A DNA stretch of 7,092 nt from Acetobacteraceae bacterium (GTDB lineage Bacteria > Pseudomonadota > Alphaproteobacteria > Acetobacterales > Acetobacteraceae): contig PKWQ01000427.1 of assembly GCA_003133265.1 (NCBI GenBank), positions 5,230 through 12,321 of the forward strand. Direction: 5' to 3'. The notes beneath the pieces were generated by a model, which saw nothing but the letters and a program-made list of their open reading frames with translations, made no database searches and was not told where the DNA came from. Position 1 is the stretch's first letter. Each line of letters opens with the position of its first letter. Below are positions 1-6,125 of this stretch, piece after piece. Both the position numbers and the translations under genes were made by a program.

Positions 1-150
1 TTCCGCGAACGCACGATGCACATCGCCCGCCCGGCACCTTGCCTCGGCGAGCACACGACAGAGGTGCTGCGCGAATTGCTGAAGCTGTCGGACTCAGAGA
101 TCGCCGCGCTGGACGCATCCGGCGCCACGTCGGTTCTTCCCACCGCATGA
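1..150 (+). CDS. CaiB/BaiF family (class III) CoA transferase, C-terminal end only
   Basis: Frame 1 is open from the window edge to a TGA at 148-150 and encodes the last 49 residues of a larger protein. The visible piece contains PAPCLGEHTTEVLRELL followed by LSDSEIAAL, which is the standard C-terminal signature of class III CoA transferases (PAP-x-LGEHT, then a helix ending in 'LSDxEIAxL'). These enzymes move CoA between acyl-CoA donors and carboxylic acid acceptors in the cytoplasm. The catalytic Asp lies upstream, outside the window, so substrate cannot be judged. The next gene starts 10 bases downstream on the same strand, so they are very probably co-transcribed. Family assignment rests on this short tail but the motif is distinctive. 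Confidence 0.85.
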   Translation, partial: FRERTMHIARPAPCLGEHTTEVLRELLKLSDSEIAALDASGATSVLPTA

Positions 151-160
151 GAGGCCGCCC

Positions 161-1141
161 ATGAAAGCCATGATCTGCCGAAACTGGGGCGCCCCCGAGG
201 CGCTGACGCTCGCCGAACTGCCCAGCCGGCCGCTCGGCCAGAACGAGGTGCGCATCCGCGTGCACGCCGCCGGCATCAATTTCGCCGATACGCTGCAGGT
301 CGCCGGAAATTACCAGGTGAAACCGCCGCTGCCCTTCATCCCCGGCCTGGAAGTCTCCGGGGAGATCAGCGAGATCGGCCCCGGGCTCACCCGGCCCTAC
401 GCGCTCGGCCAGCGCGTCATCGCCTTCCTGCGCTTCGGCGGCGGCTATGCCGACGAGGTGGCGGTCAGCGCCAACTGCGTGCTGCCGATCCATGACGGCA
501 TCGACAACATCACCGCCGCCGGCTTTCCCGCCGTCTACGGCACGTCGTTCTACGCGCTGACCCATCGCGGCAAGCTGCAACCCGGCGAGACGCTGCTGGT
601 GCTGGGCGCGGCCGGCGGCGTTGGCCTGACGGCGGTGGAGATCGGCAAGCTGCTCGGTGCCCGCGTCATCGCCGCCGCCGGCGGAGCGGAAAAATGCGCT
701 CTGACGCGCGACTACGGCGCCGACCACACGATCGACTACACGCGCGAAAGCATCCGCGACCGGGTGCGCGAAATCACCGGCGGCAAGGGCGCCGACGTCG
801 TCTACGACCCGGTCGGCGGCGACGCGTTCGATCAGGCGATCCGCGCGGTGAACTGGGAAGCACGCATGCTGGTGATCGGTTTCGCCGGCGGGCGCATCCA
901 GCAAGTGCCGGCCAACCTCGTGCTGGTGAAGAACATCGCCGTCACCGGCGTGGTGTTCGGCGCGCAGAACGAGCGCGACCCGGTGTTCGGCGGCACCTTC
1001 ATCGCCGAAATGCTGCGATGGCACGCCGCCGGCAAGCTGCGCCCGCGCATCTCCAAGACCTTTCCGTTGACCGAAGCGCCCGCCGCGCTGAACGCGCTGC
1101 TGTCGCGCAAGTATCCCGGCAAGATCGTGCTGACGGTGTGA
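161..1141 (+). CDS. NADPH:quinone oxidoreductase-type MDR family enzyme (zinc-independent)
   Basis: Encodes 326 residues, the usual length for the zinc-free quinone oxidoreductase branch of the medium-chain dehydrogenase/reductase superfamily. The N-terminal GroES-like domain (about 1-120) has the typical HAAGINFADTLQ stretch (35-46) and GLEVSGEISEIG (62-73). The Rossmann domain carries LVLGAAGGVGLTAVEIGKL (146-164) for the cofactor pyrophosphate, a Lys at 178 in the usual NADPH-phosphate region, and GADVVYDPVGG (210-220). No structural-zinc cysteine cluster or GHE zinc motif is seen. The ATG at 161 is preceded by GAGAGG (149-154) at normal spacing. The family reduces quinones or 2-enoyl/enone double bonds with NADPH in the cytoplasm. 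Placed between two CoA-transferase-type genes, it may act on an enoyl-CoA or enone intermediate, which is inference. The stop TGA overlaps the next ATG by one base (TGATG). Confidence 0.92.
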   Translation: MKAMICRNWGAPEALTLAELPSRPLGQNEVRIRVHAAGINFADTLQVAGNYQVKPPLPFIPGLEVSGEISEIGPGLTRPYALGQRVIAFLRFGGGYADEVAVSANCVLPIHDGIDNITAAGFPAVYGTSFYALTHRGKLQPGETLLVLGAAGGVGLTAVEIGKLLGARVIAAAGGAEKCALTRDYGADHTIDYTRESIRDRVREITGGKGADVVYDPVGGDAFDQAIRAVNWEARMLVIGFAGGRIQQVPANLVLVKNIAVTGVVFGAQNERDPVFGGTFIAEMLRWHAAGKLRPRISKTFPLTEAPAALNALLSRKYPGKIVLTV

Positions 1142-2382
1142 TGGCGCCTCGGCGGATCAAACCCGAGGACCTCGACCTCCGCGCATTCATCCGCCCCGGC
1201 GATCATGTGCTGTGGGGTCATGCGACCGGCGAGCCGCTGACGCTGACCGAGACGCTGGTGGCGCAGCGCCATGCGATCGGCCCGATCACCGTGTTTCTCG
1301 GCGCCTGCTTCGCCGACACGCTGCGCCCGGAACATGCCGATACCATCGCCATGCGCAGCTTCGGGCCGATGGGCACCTCCCGTGCGCTGGCCAGGGCGGG
1401 CGTGCTGGACATCGTGCCGGTGCATGTCGGCCAGATCTACCGCTACATCGCCGACGGGCACATACGCTGCGACGTCGCCCTGGTGCAGCTCAGCCCACCC
1501 GGCCCAGACGGACGGCACAGCTTCGGCCTGATCAACGACTACGTGCAGACGCTGATCGCCACGGCGCGCGTGGTGATCGCGGAGGTCAACGACCAGATTC
1601 CCTGGACCTACAACGAGGGCGGTCCCGACCTGGAGCGCATCGCCGCCATCGTCGAGACCTCCCGTCCGCCGATCCAGCAGGCCGCGCCGCGGATCGGGCC
1701 AGTGGAACAGACGATCGCCGCCAATGTGGCGCGCTATATCGAGGATGGCGCGGTGTTGCAGATGGGCGTGGGTTCCATCCCCGAAGCGGTCATGCAAGGC
1801 ATCGTAGACCGACGCGATCTGGGCCTGCATTCCGGCATAGCCGGCGACTCACTGGTCGGGCTGATCGAGCGCGGGGTAATGACCAACGCGACCAAGCCGT
1901 TCGACAAGGGCATCGCGGTGGCCGGCGTGCTGCTGGGCACCGAGCGTCTGTATCGCTTCGCCGACCGCAACCCGGGCGTCCGGCTTCGCCCGTCCTGGCA
2001 CACCCATGCGGGCGATCTGCTGCGCGTGCCGAACCTGATCAGCATCAACACCGCGCTTGAAGTTGACCTGACCGGCCAGGTCAACGCCGAAGCCGCCGGC
2101 GACGACATCCTCGGCGCCGTCGGCGGCCAGCCCGATCTGGTGCGTGCCGCCCATCGCGCACCGGGCGGACACGCGATCATCGCGCTGGCGTCCACCGCGC
2201 GTGGGGGAAAGGCCAGCCGGATCTGCAAGACGCTGAACGGCCCTGTGACCACGCCGCGCAGCGACGTCGATGTGATCGTCACCGAATACGGCGCGGCGGA
2301 CCTGCGCGGGCTAACGCTGTCCGAGCGGGCGCGGGCCCTGACCGCCATCGCCCACCCGAAGCACCGCGAGGCGCTTCGGTGA
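1141..2382 (+). CDS. Acetyl-CoA hydrolase / 4-hydroxybutyrate CoA-transferase family protein with substituted catalytic Glu position
   Basis: Encodes 413 residues, near the 420-440 usual for this class I CoA transferase family. The frame stays open far upstream, but the ATG at 1141 overlaps the MDR stop as TGATG and matches the family N terminus. No clear Shine-Dalgarno is seen, so translation is probably coupled. The C-terminal half is well conserved: MGVGSIPEAVM (208-218, the CoA-loop motif), SINTALEVDLTGQVNAE, ALASTARGGKASRI, VIVTEYGAADLRG and the closing IAHPKHREAL. Typical members have LGIHTEM around the nucleophilic Glu (Glu238 in Clostridium aminobutyricum AbfT, recalled). Here the aligned segment is GLHSGIAGDS, with Gly at 232 in the Glu position. 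The protein may therefore be a distinct subfamily, a hydrolase using another mechanism, or inactive as a CoA transferase. Substrate is unknown; context suggests the end of an acyl-CoA pathway. Confidence 0.88.
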   Translation: MAPRRIKPEDLDLRAFIRPGDHVLWGHATGEPLTLTETLVAQRHAIGPITVFLGACFADTLRPEHADTIAMRSFGPMGTSRALARAGVLDIVPVHVGQIYRYIADGHIRCDVALVQLSPPGPDGRHSFGLINDYVQTLIATARVVIAEVNDQIPWTYNEGGPDLERIAAIVETSRPPIQQAAPRIGPVEQTIAANVARYIEDGAVLQMGVGSIPEAVMQGIVDRRDLGLHSGIAGDSLVGLIERGVMTNATKPFDKGIAVAGVLLGTERLYRFADRNPGVRLRPSWHTHAGDLLRVPNLISINTALEVDLTGQVNAEAAGDDILGAVGGQPDLVRAAHRAPGGHAIIALASTARGGKASRICKTLNGPVTTPRSDVDVIVTEYGAADLRGLTLSERARALTAIAHPKHREALR

Positions 2383-2418
2383 CGGCGTATGCCGTCAGAC
2401 CGGTTTCATCGTGACCGG
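2380..2418 (+). terminator. Tandem hairpins between convergent genes, possible terminator without a clear U-tract
   Basis: TGACGGC (2380-2386) and GCCGTCA (2391-2397) form a perfect 7-bp stem with a GTAT loop; the first three bases are the stop codon of the upstream gene. A second inverted repeat, CCGGT (2400-2404) and ACCGG (2414-2418), follows at once. The pair sits in the 41-base gap between convergent genes, a typical place for termination, but no run of T or A follows on either strand, so factor-independent termination is uncertain. Confidence 0.45.
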
Positions 2419-2423
2419 ATCAT

Positions 2424-2774
2424 CTAGAAACGCTCTTCTCCCCGATGCCTTACCGGGTCCGGGAAATCCCGGTACAGCGCGAACACTGCGTTCCGCACCA
2501 GGGAATTCACCCCGAAATGGAACCCCTCCACCGGCTCTCGCCGGCCGGCGACGCGCTGGAAGGCGTCTTCCAGTTGGGCGAGATTCTTCACCTCGATCAT
2601 CAGATGGAATTCCCCGAGACCCGGCGCACCCAAGCCGAGCTTGCGGCGCGTCAGCCGCCAGCCCTCGATCAGCCCCTCGGTTCGCAGATGGCCGAGATAG
2701 GCATCGAGCTTCTCGGCAAAGGCGGTGTCGCTGACCTCGGGCTTGAGGTCGCACCAGACGTGGTAGATGTCCAT
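2424..2774 (-). CDS. Small conserved protein of unknown function (probable DUF6614 family)
   Basis: Encodes 116 residues, last gene of the amidase operon. It starts MDIYHVWCDLKPEVSD, followed by a helix (about 16-33), a strand around GWRLTRRKLGL (38-48), a strand EFHLMIEVKN (55-64), a helix (65-76) and a strand near the FHFGVNSLV segment. This beta-alpha-beta-beta-alpha-beta order suggests a ferredoxin-like / dimeric alpha-beta barrel fold, which is inference. The family name is from memory of the N-terminal signature and should be treated as tentative. There is no signal peptide or membrane segment. The ATG at 2774 lies 7 bases after the asparaginase-like stop, and its ribosome site GAGGA (2783-2779) begins inside that stop codon, so the two are translated together. 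The C terminus (RHRGEERF) is highly charged and probably disordered. Function is unknown; conserved position next to the hydrolases would hint at a regulatory, ligand-binding or accessory role. Confidence 0.75.
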   Translation of the reverse strand: MDIYHVWCDLKPEVSDTAFAEKLDAYLGHLRTEGLIEGWRLTRRKLGLGAPGLGEFHLMIEVKNLAQLEDAFQRVAGRREPVEGFHFGVNSLVRNAVFALYRDFPDPVRHRGEERF

Positions 2775-2781
2775 GACGTCC

Positions 2782-3780
2782 TCAATACACCCGAAACATC
2801 TCCTGGATCGCTTCCGGATCGTCGGTCCGGGTCAGCGCCAGGGCCAGCAGCAGCCGCGCCTTCTGCGGCGTCAGATTGTCGGCGACCAAAAAACCCCAGT
2901 CGCGCAGGCGCGTGCCGCGATACACCCGCCCGCTGCCGGCACGCGTGCTCTGCATCACGGTCACTCCCGCCGCGACCGCCTCGCGCAGCGCCTCTGTCTC
3001 GGCTGGCGTGCCCAGGCCCGGGGCGAAGCCGGCGGAGACGATCCCGCGCGCGCCGGCGGCGATGAAGGCGCGGATCGCCACGCCGTCGCCACCCGCGTAG
3101 GAATAGGCGATATCGACGCGCGGCAGCGCATCGAGACCGGCGATGTCGAACTCGGTGTCCGGCGCGGCGCGGCGGATGGGGCGGCGGTAGAACGCGATCG
3201 CATCGCTGTCGGCGTGGCCCAGGGCGCCGAAGTCGGCCGCACGGAAGGTCTGCATCCGCGAGGTGGAGGTCTTCGTCACCTCCCGCGCGGCGTGGATCTC
3301 GTCGTTCAGCACCACCAGCACGCCCAGGCCGCGCGCCTCGGGGCTGGCGGCGACGCGGATCGCGTTGACCAGATTGAGCCCGGCGTCGGTGGACAGCGCG
3401 CTGGATGGGCGCTGGGCGCCGACCAGCACCACGGGCACCGCCACCTTCAGCGTCAGGCTGAGGAAATACGCCGTCTCCTCCAGCGTCGCGGTGCCGTGGC
3501 CGATGACGATGCCGGCGAGGTCGGCATGCTCGGCCACCAGCCGCGCGCAGGTTTCCACCAGCGCCTTCCAATCCGGCCAGCCGATGCCGGGACTGGCGAT
3601 ATTGCGATAGGGCACCGCGAGCACGTCCGCCACCAGCGCGGTTTCCGGGAAACGTTCCAGGATCGCGTCCGCCTGCATCACCTTGCCGGTGGCGCTGTAG
3701 TCCTGGATGTCGAGCGGTCCGGCGCCGATCGAGGCGATGGTTCCGCCGGTGCCAATGAAGGCGACCTTCGGCTTGCTCAT
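2782..3780 (-). CDS. Asparaginase-family amidohydrolase lacking the canonical active-site Asp
   Basis: Encodes 332 residues, the usual length for type I/II L-asparaginases, with no signal peptide, so cytoplasmic. The first catalytic motif is FIGTGGTIAS with the nucleophile Thr14. The second is VIGHGTATLEETAYFL (92-107), where Thr97 matches E. coli AnsB Thr89; the Lys of EVTKTSTS is Lys170, at exactly the Thr89-Lys162 spacing of 73. However, the residue after Thr97 is Ala98, whereas true asparaginases have Asp (Asp90, contacts the substrate amino group). The substrate-holding Ser-Gln loop (around AnsB Ser58) is also different here: ASPGIGWPDW (62-71). This points to a family member acting on a related amide other than free Asn or Gln, which is inference. 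The start ATG is preceded by GGGAGGG (3790-3784) and overlaps the amidase stop by 4 bases (ATGA). The frame is open much further upstream, but that part is a shadow of the amidase gene. Confidence 0.9.
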   Translation of the reverse strand: MSKPKVAFIGTGGTIASIGAGPLDIQDYSATGKVMQADAILERFPETALVADVLAVPYRNIASPGIGWPDWKALVETCARLVAEHADLAGIVIGHGTATLEETAYFLSLTLKVAVPVVLVGAQRPSSALSTDAGLNLVNAIRVAASPEARGLGVLVVLNDEIHAAREVTKTSTSRMQTFRAADFGALGHADSDAIAFYRRPIRRAAPDTEFDIAGLDALPRVDIAYSYAGGDGVAIRAFIAAGARGIVSAGFAPGLGTPAETEALREAVAAGVTVMQSTRAGSGRVYRGTRLRDWGFLVADNLTPQKARLLLALALTRTDDPEAIQEMFRVY

Positions 3781-5216
3781 GAGCCCTCCCGCGCCCGACC
3801 GTCGAGAACGGGCGGACGGCGCGTATGGAAATCGGTGTCGCGCTGGTAGGCGTCGGCCACCTTCAGGATGCGCGCCTCCGCGAACGGCCGCCCGGCGATC
3901 TGCAGCCCTATCGGCAGGCCGTTGGGATCGAAGCCGCAGGGCACGCTGACCGCCGGCAGGCCGAGATAGTTGAACGGCCTGGTATTGATCGAAACCGCCA
4001 GAAACTTCTTCTCCGTCCCTGGCGGCCCCTTGTCGATGTCGGTCTCGGCCAGCGTCGGCAGCAGCGTCGGGATGGCGGGCGTGGCCAGCACGTCGACCTC
4101 CGAGAACACCTCCCTGGCGAACGCCTTCAAAATCGGCCCGCGCCGGGCGAGGGTCTCGGCGTAATAGACCGCCGGGATGGCGAAGCCCGGATACATCCGC
4201 CCGGCCAGGAACGGGGCGTAGTCGCCGGGGCGCTCGCGCATCCATTGGGCGTGAATCGTCGCGCCCTCGACACGCGAGACGATGCCGCCATAGGTGCCGA
4301 TGGCGTCCATCAGCGGCAGGGTGATCTTGCGCACGATGGCGCCGCGCGCGGCCAGCACCTCGCAGGCCCGTTCGATCGCCGCCGCGATCGGCGCCTCGGC
4401 GCGCTCCAGGAACCAGGTGGTGGGAATGCCTATGCGCAGGCCGCGCAGATCGCCGTCCAGCGCCGCCTCGTAGTCCGCCACCGGCTCGCGCGAACTGGTG
4501 GGGTCGCGCGGATCGTGCCCGGCGATGACGCCGAGGATACGGGCGCAGTCGCGCGCGGTACGGGCCAGCGGGCCGACATTGTCGTGGCTGAACGACAGCG
4601 GCATGGCGCCGTAGCGCGACACGCGCGTCTGCGTCGGCTTGATACCGGTCACGCCGCAGGCCGACGCCGGCAGCCGGATCGAGCCGCCGGTATCGGAACC
4701 GAGTGCTGCGAACGTCATGCGCGCGGCCACTGCGGCACCTGCCCCGGAGGAGGAGCCGCCGGTGATGTAGGGCAGGCTCCACGGATTGTGGCAGTCGCCG
4801 TAATGACGGTTGTGCCCGGTCGGCGCCTGGGCGAACTCCGCCATGTTGAGCCCGCCGAAACAATAAGCCCCGGCGGCGGACAGCCGCTCGATGGCGGTGG
4901 CGGTATAGCTGGGAACGAAGTCCCTGCGGATTTCCGAGCCGCAGGTGCAGAGCCGGCCGGCCTGGTAATACATGTCCTTGTGCGCCATCGGCACGCCGTG
5001 CAGCTTGCCGAGCGGCGCCTTCGCCCGCACCGCCACGTCCGCCGCCGCCGCGTCGCGCTCGGCCTGCTCGCGGTCGAGCCAGATGGTGGCGTTCAACGCC
5101 GGATTGGCACGCTCGATATTGGTCCAGCAGGCATCGAGCAGCTCGCGCGACGTGACCTGGCCGGAAGCGACGGCATCCGCAGCCGCCACCAGCGAGAGAT
5201 CGGCGAGACCGGTCAC
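3777..5216 (-). CDS. Amidase signature (GatA/AtzE-like) family amidohydrolase
   Basis: Encodes 479 residues, a normal length for amidase-signature enzymes, which hydrolyse C-N amide bonds with a Ser-cisSer-Lys triad. All three are visible: Lys80 in GVPMAHKDMYYQ, cis-Ser155 in ITGGSSSGAGAA, and the nucleophile Ser179 in GSDTGGSIRLPASACG (173-188); the 24-residue Ser-Ser spacing fits fatty acid amide hydrolase. Downstream family motifs include GIKPTQTRVSRYGAMPLS and DNVGPLARTARDCA. There is no signal peptide. The start is GTG at 5216, chosen because a perfect AAGGAGG (5230-5224) lies 7 bases upstream and because it overlaps the stop of the small upstream gene as GTGA. It ends in an ATGA overlap with the asparaginase-like gene. 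The adjacent GatC/AtzG-like subunit suggests a two-protein complex like AtzG-AtzE (1-carboxybiuret hydrolase). There is no tRNA-amidotransferase context (no gatB), so a catabolic role is more likely. Substrate is unknown. Confidence 0.9.
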   Translation of the reverse strand: MTGLADLSLVAAADAVASGQVTSRELLDACWTNIERANPALNATIWLDREQAERDAAAADVAVRAKAPLGKLHGVPMAHKDMYYQAGRLCTCGSEIRRDFVPSYTATAIERLSAAGAYCFGGLNMAEFAQAPTGHNRHYGDCHNPWSLPYITGGSSSGAGAAVAARMTFAALGSDTGGSIRLPASACGVTGIKPTQTRVSRYGAMPLSFSHDNVGPLARTARDCARILGVIAGHDPRDPTSSREPVADYEAALDGDLRGLRIGIPTTWFLERAEAPIAAAIERACEVLAARGAIVRKITLPLMDAIGTYGGIVSRVEGATIHAQWMRERPGDYAPFLAGRMYPGFAIPAVYYAETLARRGPILKAFAREVFSEVDVLATPAIPTLLPTLAETDIDKGPPGTEKKFLAVSINTRPFNYLGLPAVSVPCGFDPNGLPIGLQIAGRPFAEARILKVADAYQRDTDFHTRRPPVLDGRAREGS

Positions 5217-5416
5217 GGCGTCGCCTCCTTGGTTTCAGCAAGTGCCAACTCGAAGCTCGCCGGCTCGTCCTCAAACGCCAGGGACCCGCGCAACGCCTCG
5301 AAGGCGCGGATGGTGCTGACAAGATCGGCGGCCATGCGCCGTCCGGGCTCGTTCGGCGCCGCCACGCCATGCCAGGTGGCGATCATCGCCTCGGTCCGGG
5401 CCAGAAAATCGTCCAT
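5213..5416 (-). CDS. Small GatC/AtzG-like (DUF4089-type) amidase partner subunit
   Basis: Encodes 67 residues from the ATG at 5416. The frame has an earlier ATG at 5449, but GGAGAG (5427-5422) lies 5 bases before 5416 and the shorter form matches the family size. The C-terminal half reads AADLVSTIRAFEALRGSLAF, then EDEPASFELAL. That is the layout of AtzG/GatC-like subunits: a long helix, then an acidic 'xFEDEPAxxF' tail that wraps the amidase in known complexes. AtzG is a ~68-residue protein that forms a heterotetramer with the amidase AtzE. The match here is by pattern rather than by strong identity, so it is a probable, not certain, assignment. The gene is first in the operon and overlaps the amidase start by 4 bases (GTGA), which would give near-equal amounts of both proteins. 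Confidence 0.72.
   Translation of the reverse strand: MDDFLARTEAMIATWHGVAAPNEPGRRMAADLVSTIRAFEALRGSLAFEDEPASFELALAETKEATP
5224..5230 (-). promoter_or_regulatory. Consensus ribosome binding site that fixes the GTG start of the amidase
   Basis: The minus strand reads AAGGAGG here, a full match to the anti-16S sequence, 7 bases before the GTG at 5216. It lies inside the coding sequence of the small upstream subunit and is the main reason for choosing this non-ATG start. Confidence 0.8.
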
Positions 5417-5507
5417 GCGCGCTCTCCGTACTGTGCCGCGATGCAGCATGACCGGGGCGGAGCGGTTTCCGCAAGCGCCCTTCCCGTCACCATGCGCGCT
5501 GCGCCAT

Positions 5508-5523
5508 ACTGTTTCCGAACAGT
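5508..5523. promoter_or_regulatory. Perfect 16-base palindrome, candidate operator in a divergent promoter region
   Basis: ACTGTT (5508-5513), TCCG, AACAGT (5518-5523) is a perfect inverted repeat with 6-base arms and a 4-base centre. It lies in the 126-base gap between the divergent amidase operon and the rutF-like gene, 19 bases before the latter's GTG. A weak -10-like CATACT (5505-5510, plus strand) overlaps its left edge; no convincing -35 was found. The geometry fits a dimeric repressor (GntR, TetR or similar), but no regulator gene is in the window. It is AT-richer than its surroundings. Confidence 0.45.
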
Positions 5524-5532
5524 CCCGGGATT

Positions 5533-5536
5533 GGAG
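5533..5536 (+). promoter_or_regulatory. Ribosome binding site deciding the GTG start of the rutF-like gene
   Basis: GGAG lies 6 bases before the GTG at 5543. The in-frame ATG at 5492 would add 17 residues that have no counterpart in RutF and would put the palindrome inside the coding sequence, so the GTG is preferred. Confidence 0.65.
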
Positions 5537-5542
5537 CTAGAC

Positions 5543-6040
5543 GTGCCCGTCAGCAAAACAGCCTATCGAGACGCCATGGCCCGCCTGGGCGCGGCGGTGA
5601 ATGTGATTACGACCGACGGCCCGGGCGGGCGGGCAGGCTTCACCGCCTCGGCGGTGACCAGCGTCACCGACACGCCGCCGACCTTGCTGGTGTGCGCCAA
5701 CCGCAGCAACGATTCCTATCCGCTGCTGGAGGCGAACGGGGTGCTGTGCGTGAACACGCTGACCCCGGCACAGGAACATCTGTCCGGCCGGTTCGCCGGC
5801 ATGACCGACCACACGATGGACGGCCGTTTCGAGGGCCACTCCTGGCACACGCTGGAAACCGGATCGCCGGTTCTGGACGAGGCGGTGGTGGCCTTCGACT
5901 GCCGCATCACCGACCAGGCAGAGGTGGGCACGCACACGGTATTCTTCTGCGAGGTCGAGGCGATCCGCACCGGCGATGCGCACGAGGGGCTGATCTACTA
6001 CGGGCGCGGGTATCACGCGGTGAAGGCGGAAAAGAAGTAA
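5543..6040 (+). CDS. rutF: RutF-like FMN reductase (flavin reductase family)
   Basis: Encodes 165 residues from a GTG start, essentially the same length as E. coli RutF (164). Close RutF-like stretches run the whole length: FRDAM-type start (YRDAMARLGAAVNVITTDGP, 8-27), GRAGFTASAVTSVTDTPPTL (29-48, flavin-binding loop), LCVNTL (68-73), VAFDCRI (116-122), VGTHTVFFCEVEAI (128-141) and the final YHAVK. RutF supplies reduced FMN, using NADH, to the pyrimidine monooxygenase RutA in uracil breakdown; relatives serve other two-component flavin monooxygenases. No RutA-type monooxygenase or other rut gene is in the window, so the partner is unknown. It diverges from the amidase operon across a shared regulatory gap and converges on the binding-protein gene. 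The symbol reflects sequence similarity judged from memory; function in uracil use is not shown. Confidence 0.85.
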   Translation: MPVSKTAYRDAMARLGAAVNVITTDGPGGRAGFTASAVTSVTDTPPTLLVCANRSNDSYPLLEANGVLCVNTLTPAQEHLSGRFAGMTDHTMDGRFEGHSWHTLETGSPVLDEAVVAFDCRITDQAEVGTHTVFFCEVEAIRTGDAHEGLIYYGRGYHAVKAEKK

Positions 6041-6071
6041 CGACCGGCCGGGCGAGAGCAATCCAGACAAG

Positions 6072-6102
6072 AAAAAGGCCGGGAGCCTCCACCCCGGGCC
6101 TT
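6072..6102 (-). terminator. Rho-independent terminator between convergent genes
   Basis: On the minus strand AAGGCCCGGG is followed by a loop and CCCGGCC, then TTTTTC (6076-6071), giving a GC-rich stem (7 GC pairs plus 2 AT pairs, one bulged base) with a U-tract. This is a good terminator for the binding-protein gene that ends at 6126. The same stem on the plus strand is followed only by TTCGTCGT, so it may also stop rutF transcripts but less efficiently. Confidence 0.75.
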
Positions 6103-6125
6103 CGTCGTCAATGCGGCAGCGAAGA

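Noticed and set aside
694..1140. N-terminal extension of the CoA-transferase family protein
   Set aside because: It overlaps the MDR gene in another frame, is Arg-rich and matches nothing; the family N terminus starts at the ATG at 1141.
832..1830. 332-codon minus-strand open frame opposite the MDR and CoA-transferase genes
   Set aside because: Spans two real genes on the other strand, His/Arg-rich, no domain seen.
2767..3849. 360-codon plus-strand open frame opposite the asparaginase-like gene
   Set aside because: Antisense shadow; His/Arg/Gly-rich with no motif, while the minus strand holds a clear catalytic protein.
3777..5216. Amidase as GatA of the tRNA-dependent amidotransferase
   Set aside because: A GatC-like partner is present but there is no gatB and the neighbours are catabolic; a stand-alone amidase complex fits better.
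2782..5370. A single 862-codon minus-strand open frame
   Set aside because: Only its last 332 codons are the asparaginase-like gene; the upstream part is an Arg/Ala-rich shadow of the amidase, whose own frame carries the full amidase motifs and a consensus ribosome site.
5417..5449. Upstream ATG (5449) for the small amidase subunit
   Set aside because: No ribosome site before it and it adds an Arg-rich leader; the ATG at 5416 has GGAGAG at 5-base spacing.
3825..5540. 571-codon plus-strand open frame opposite the amidase
   Set aside because: Antisense shadow typical of GC-rich DNA; low-complexity Arg/Gly/Ala composition and no recognisable motif.
5369..5542. Longer N terminus for the rutF-like protein
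   Set aside because: The extra residues have no counterpart in RutF and would include the palindrome; the GTG at 5543 has GGAG upstream and gives the family length.
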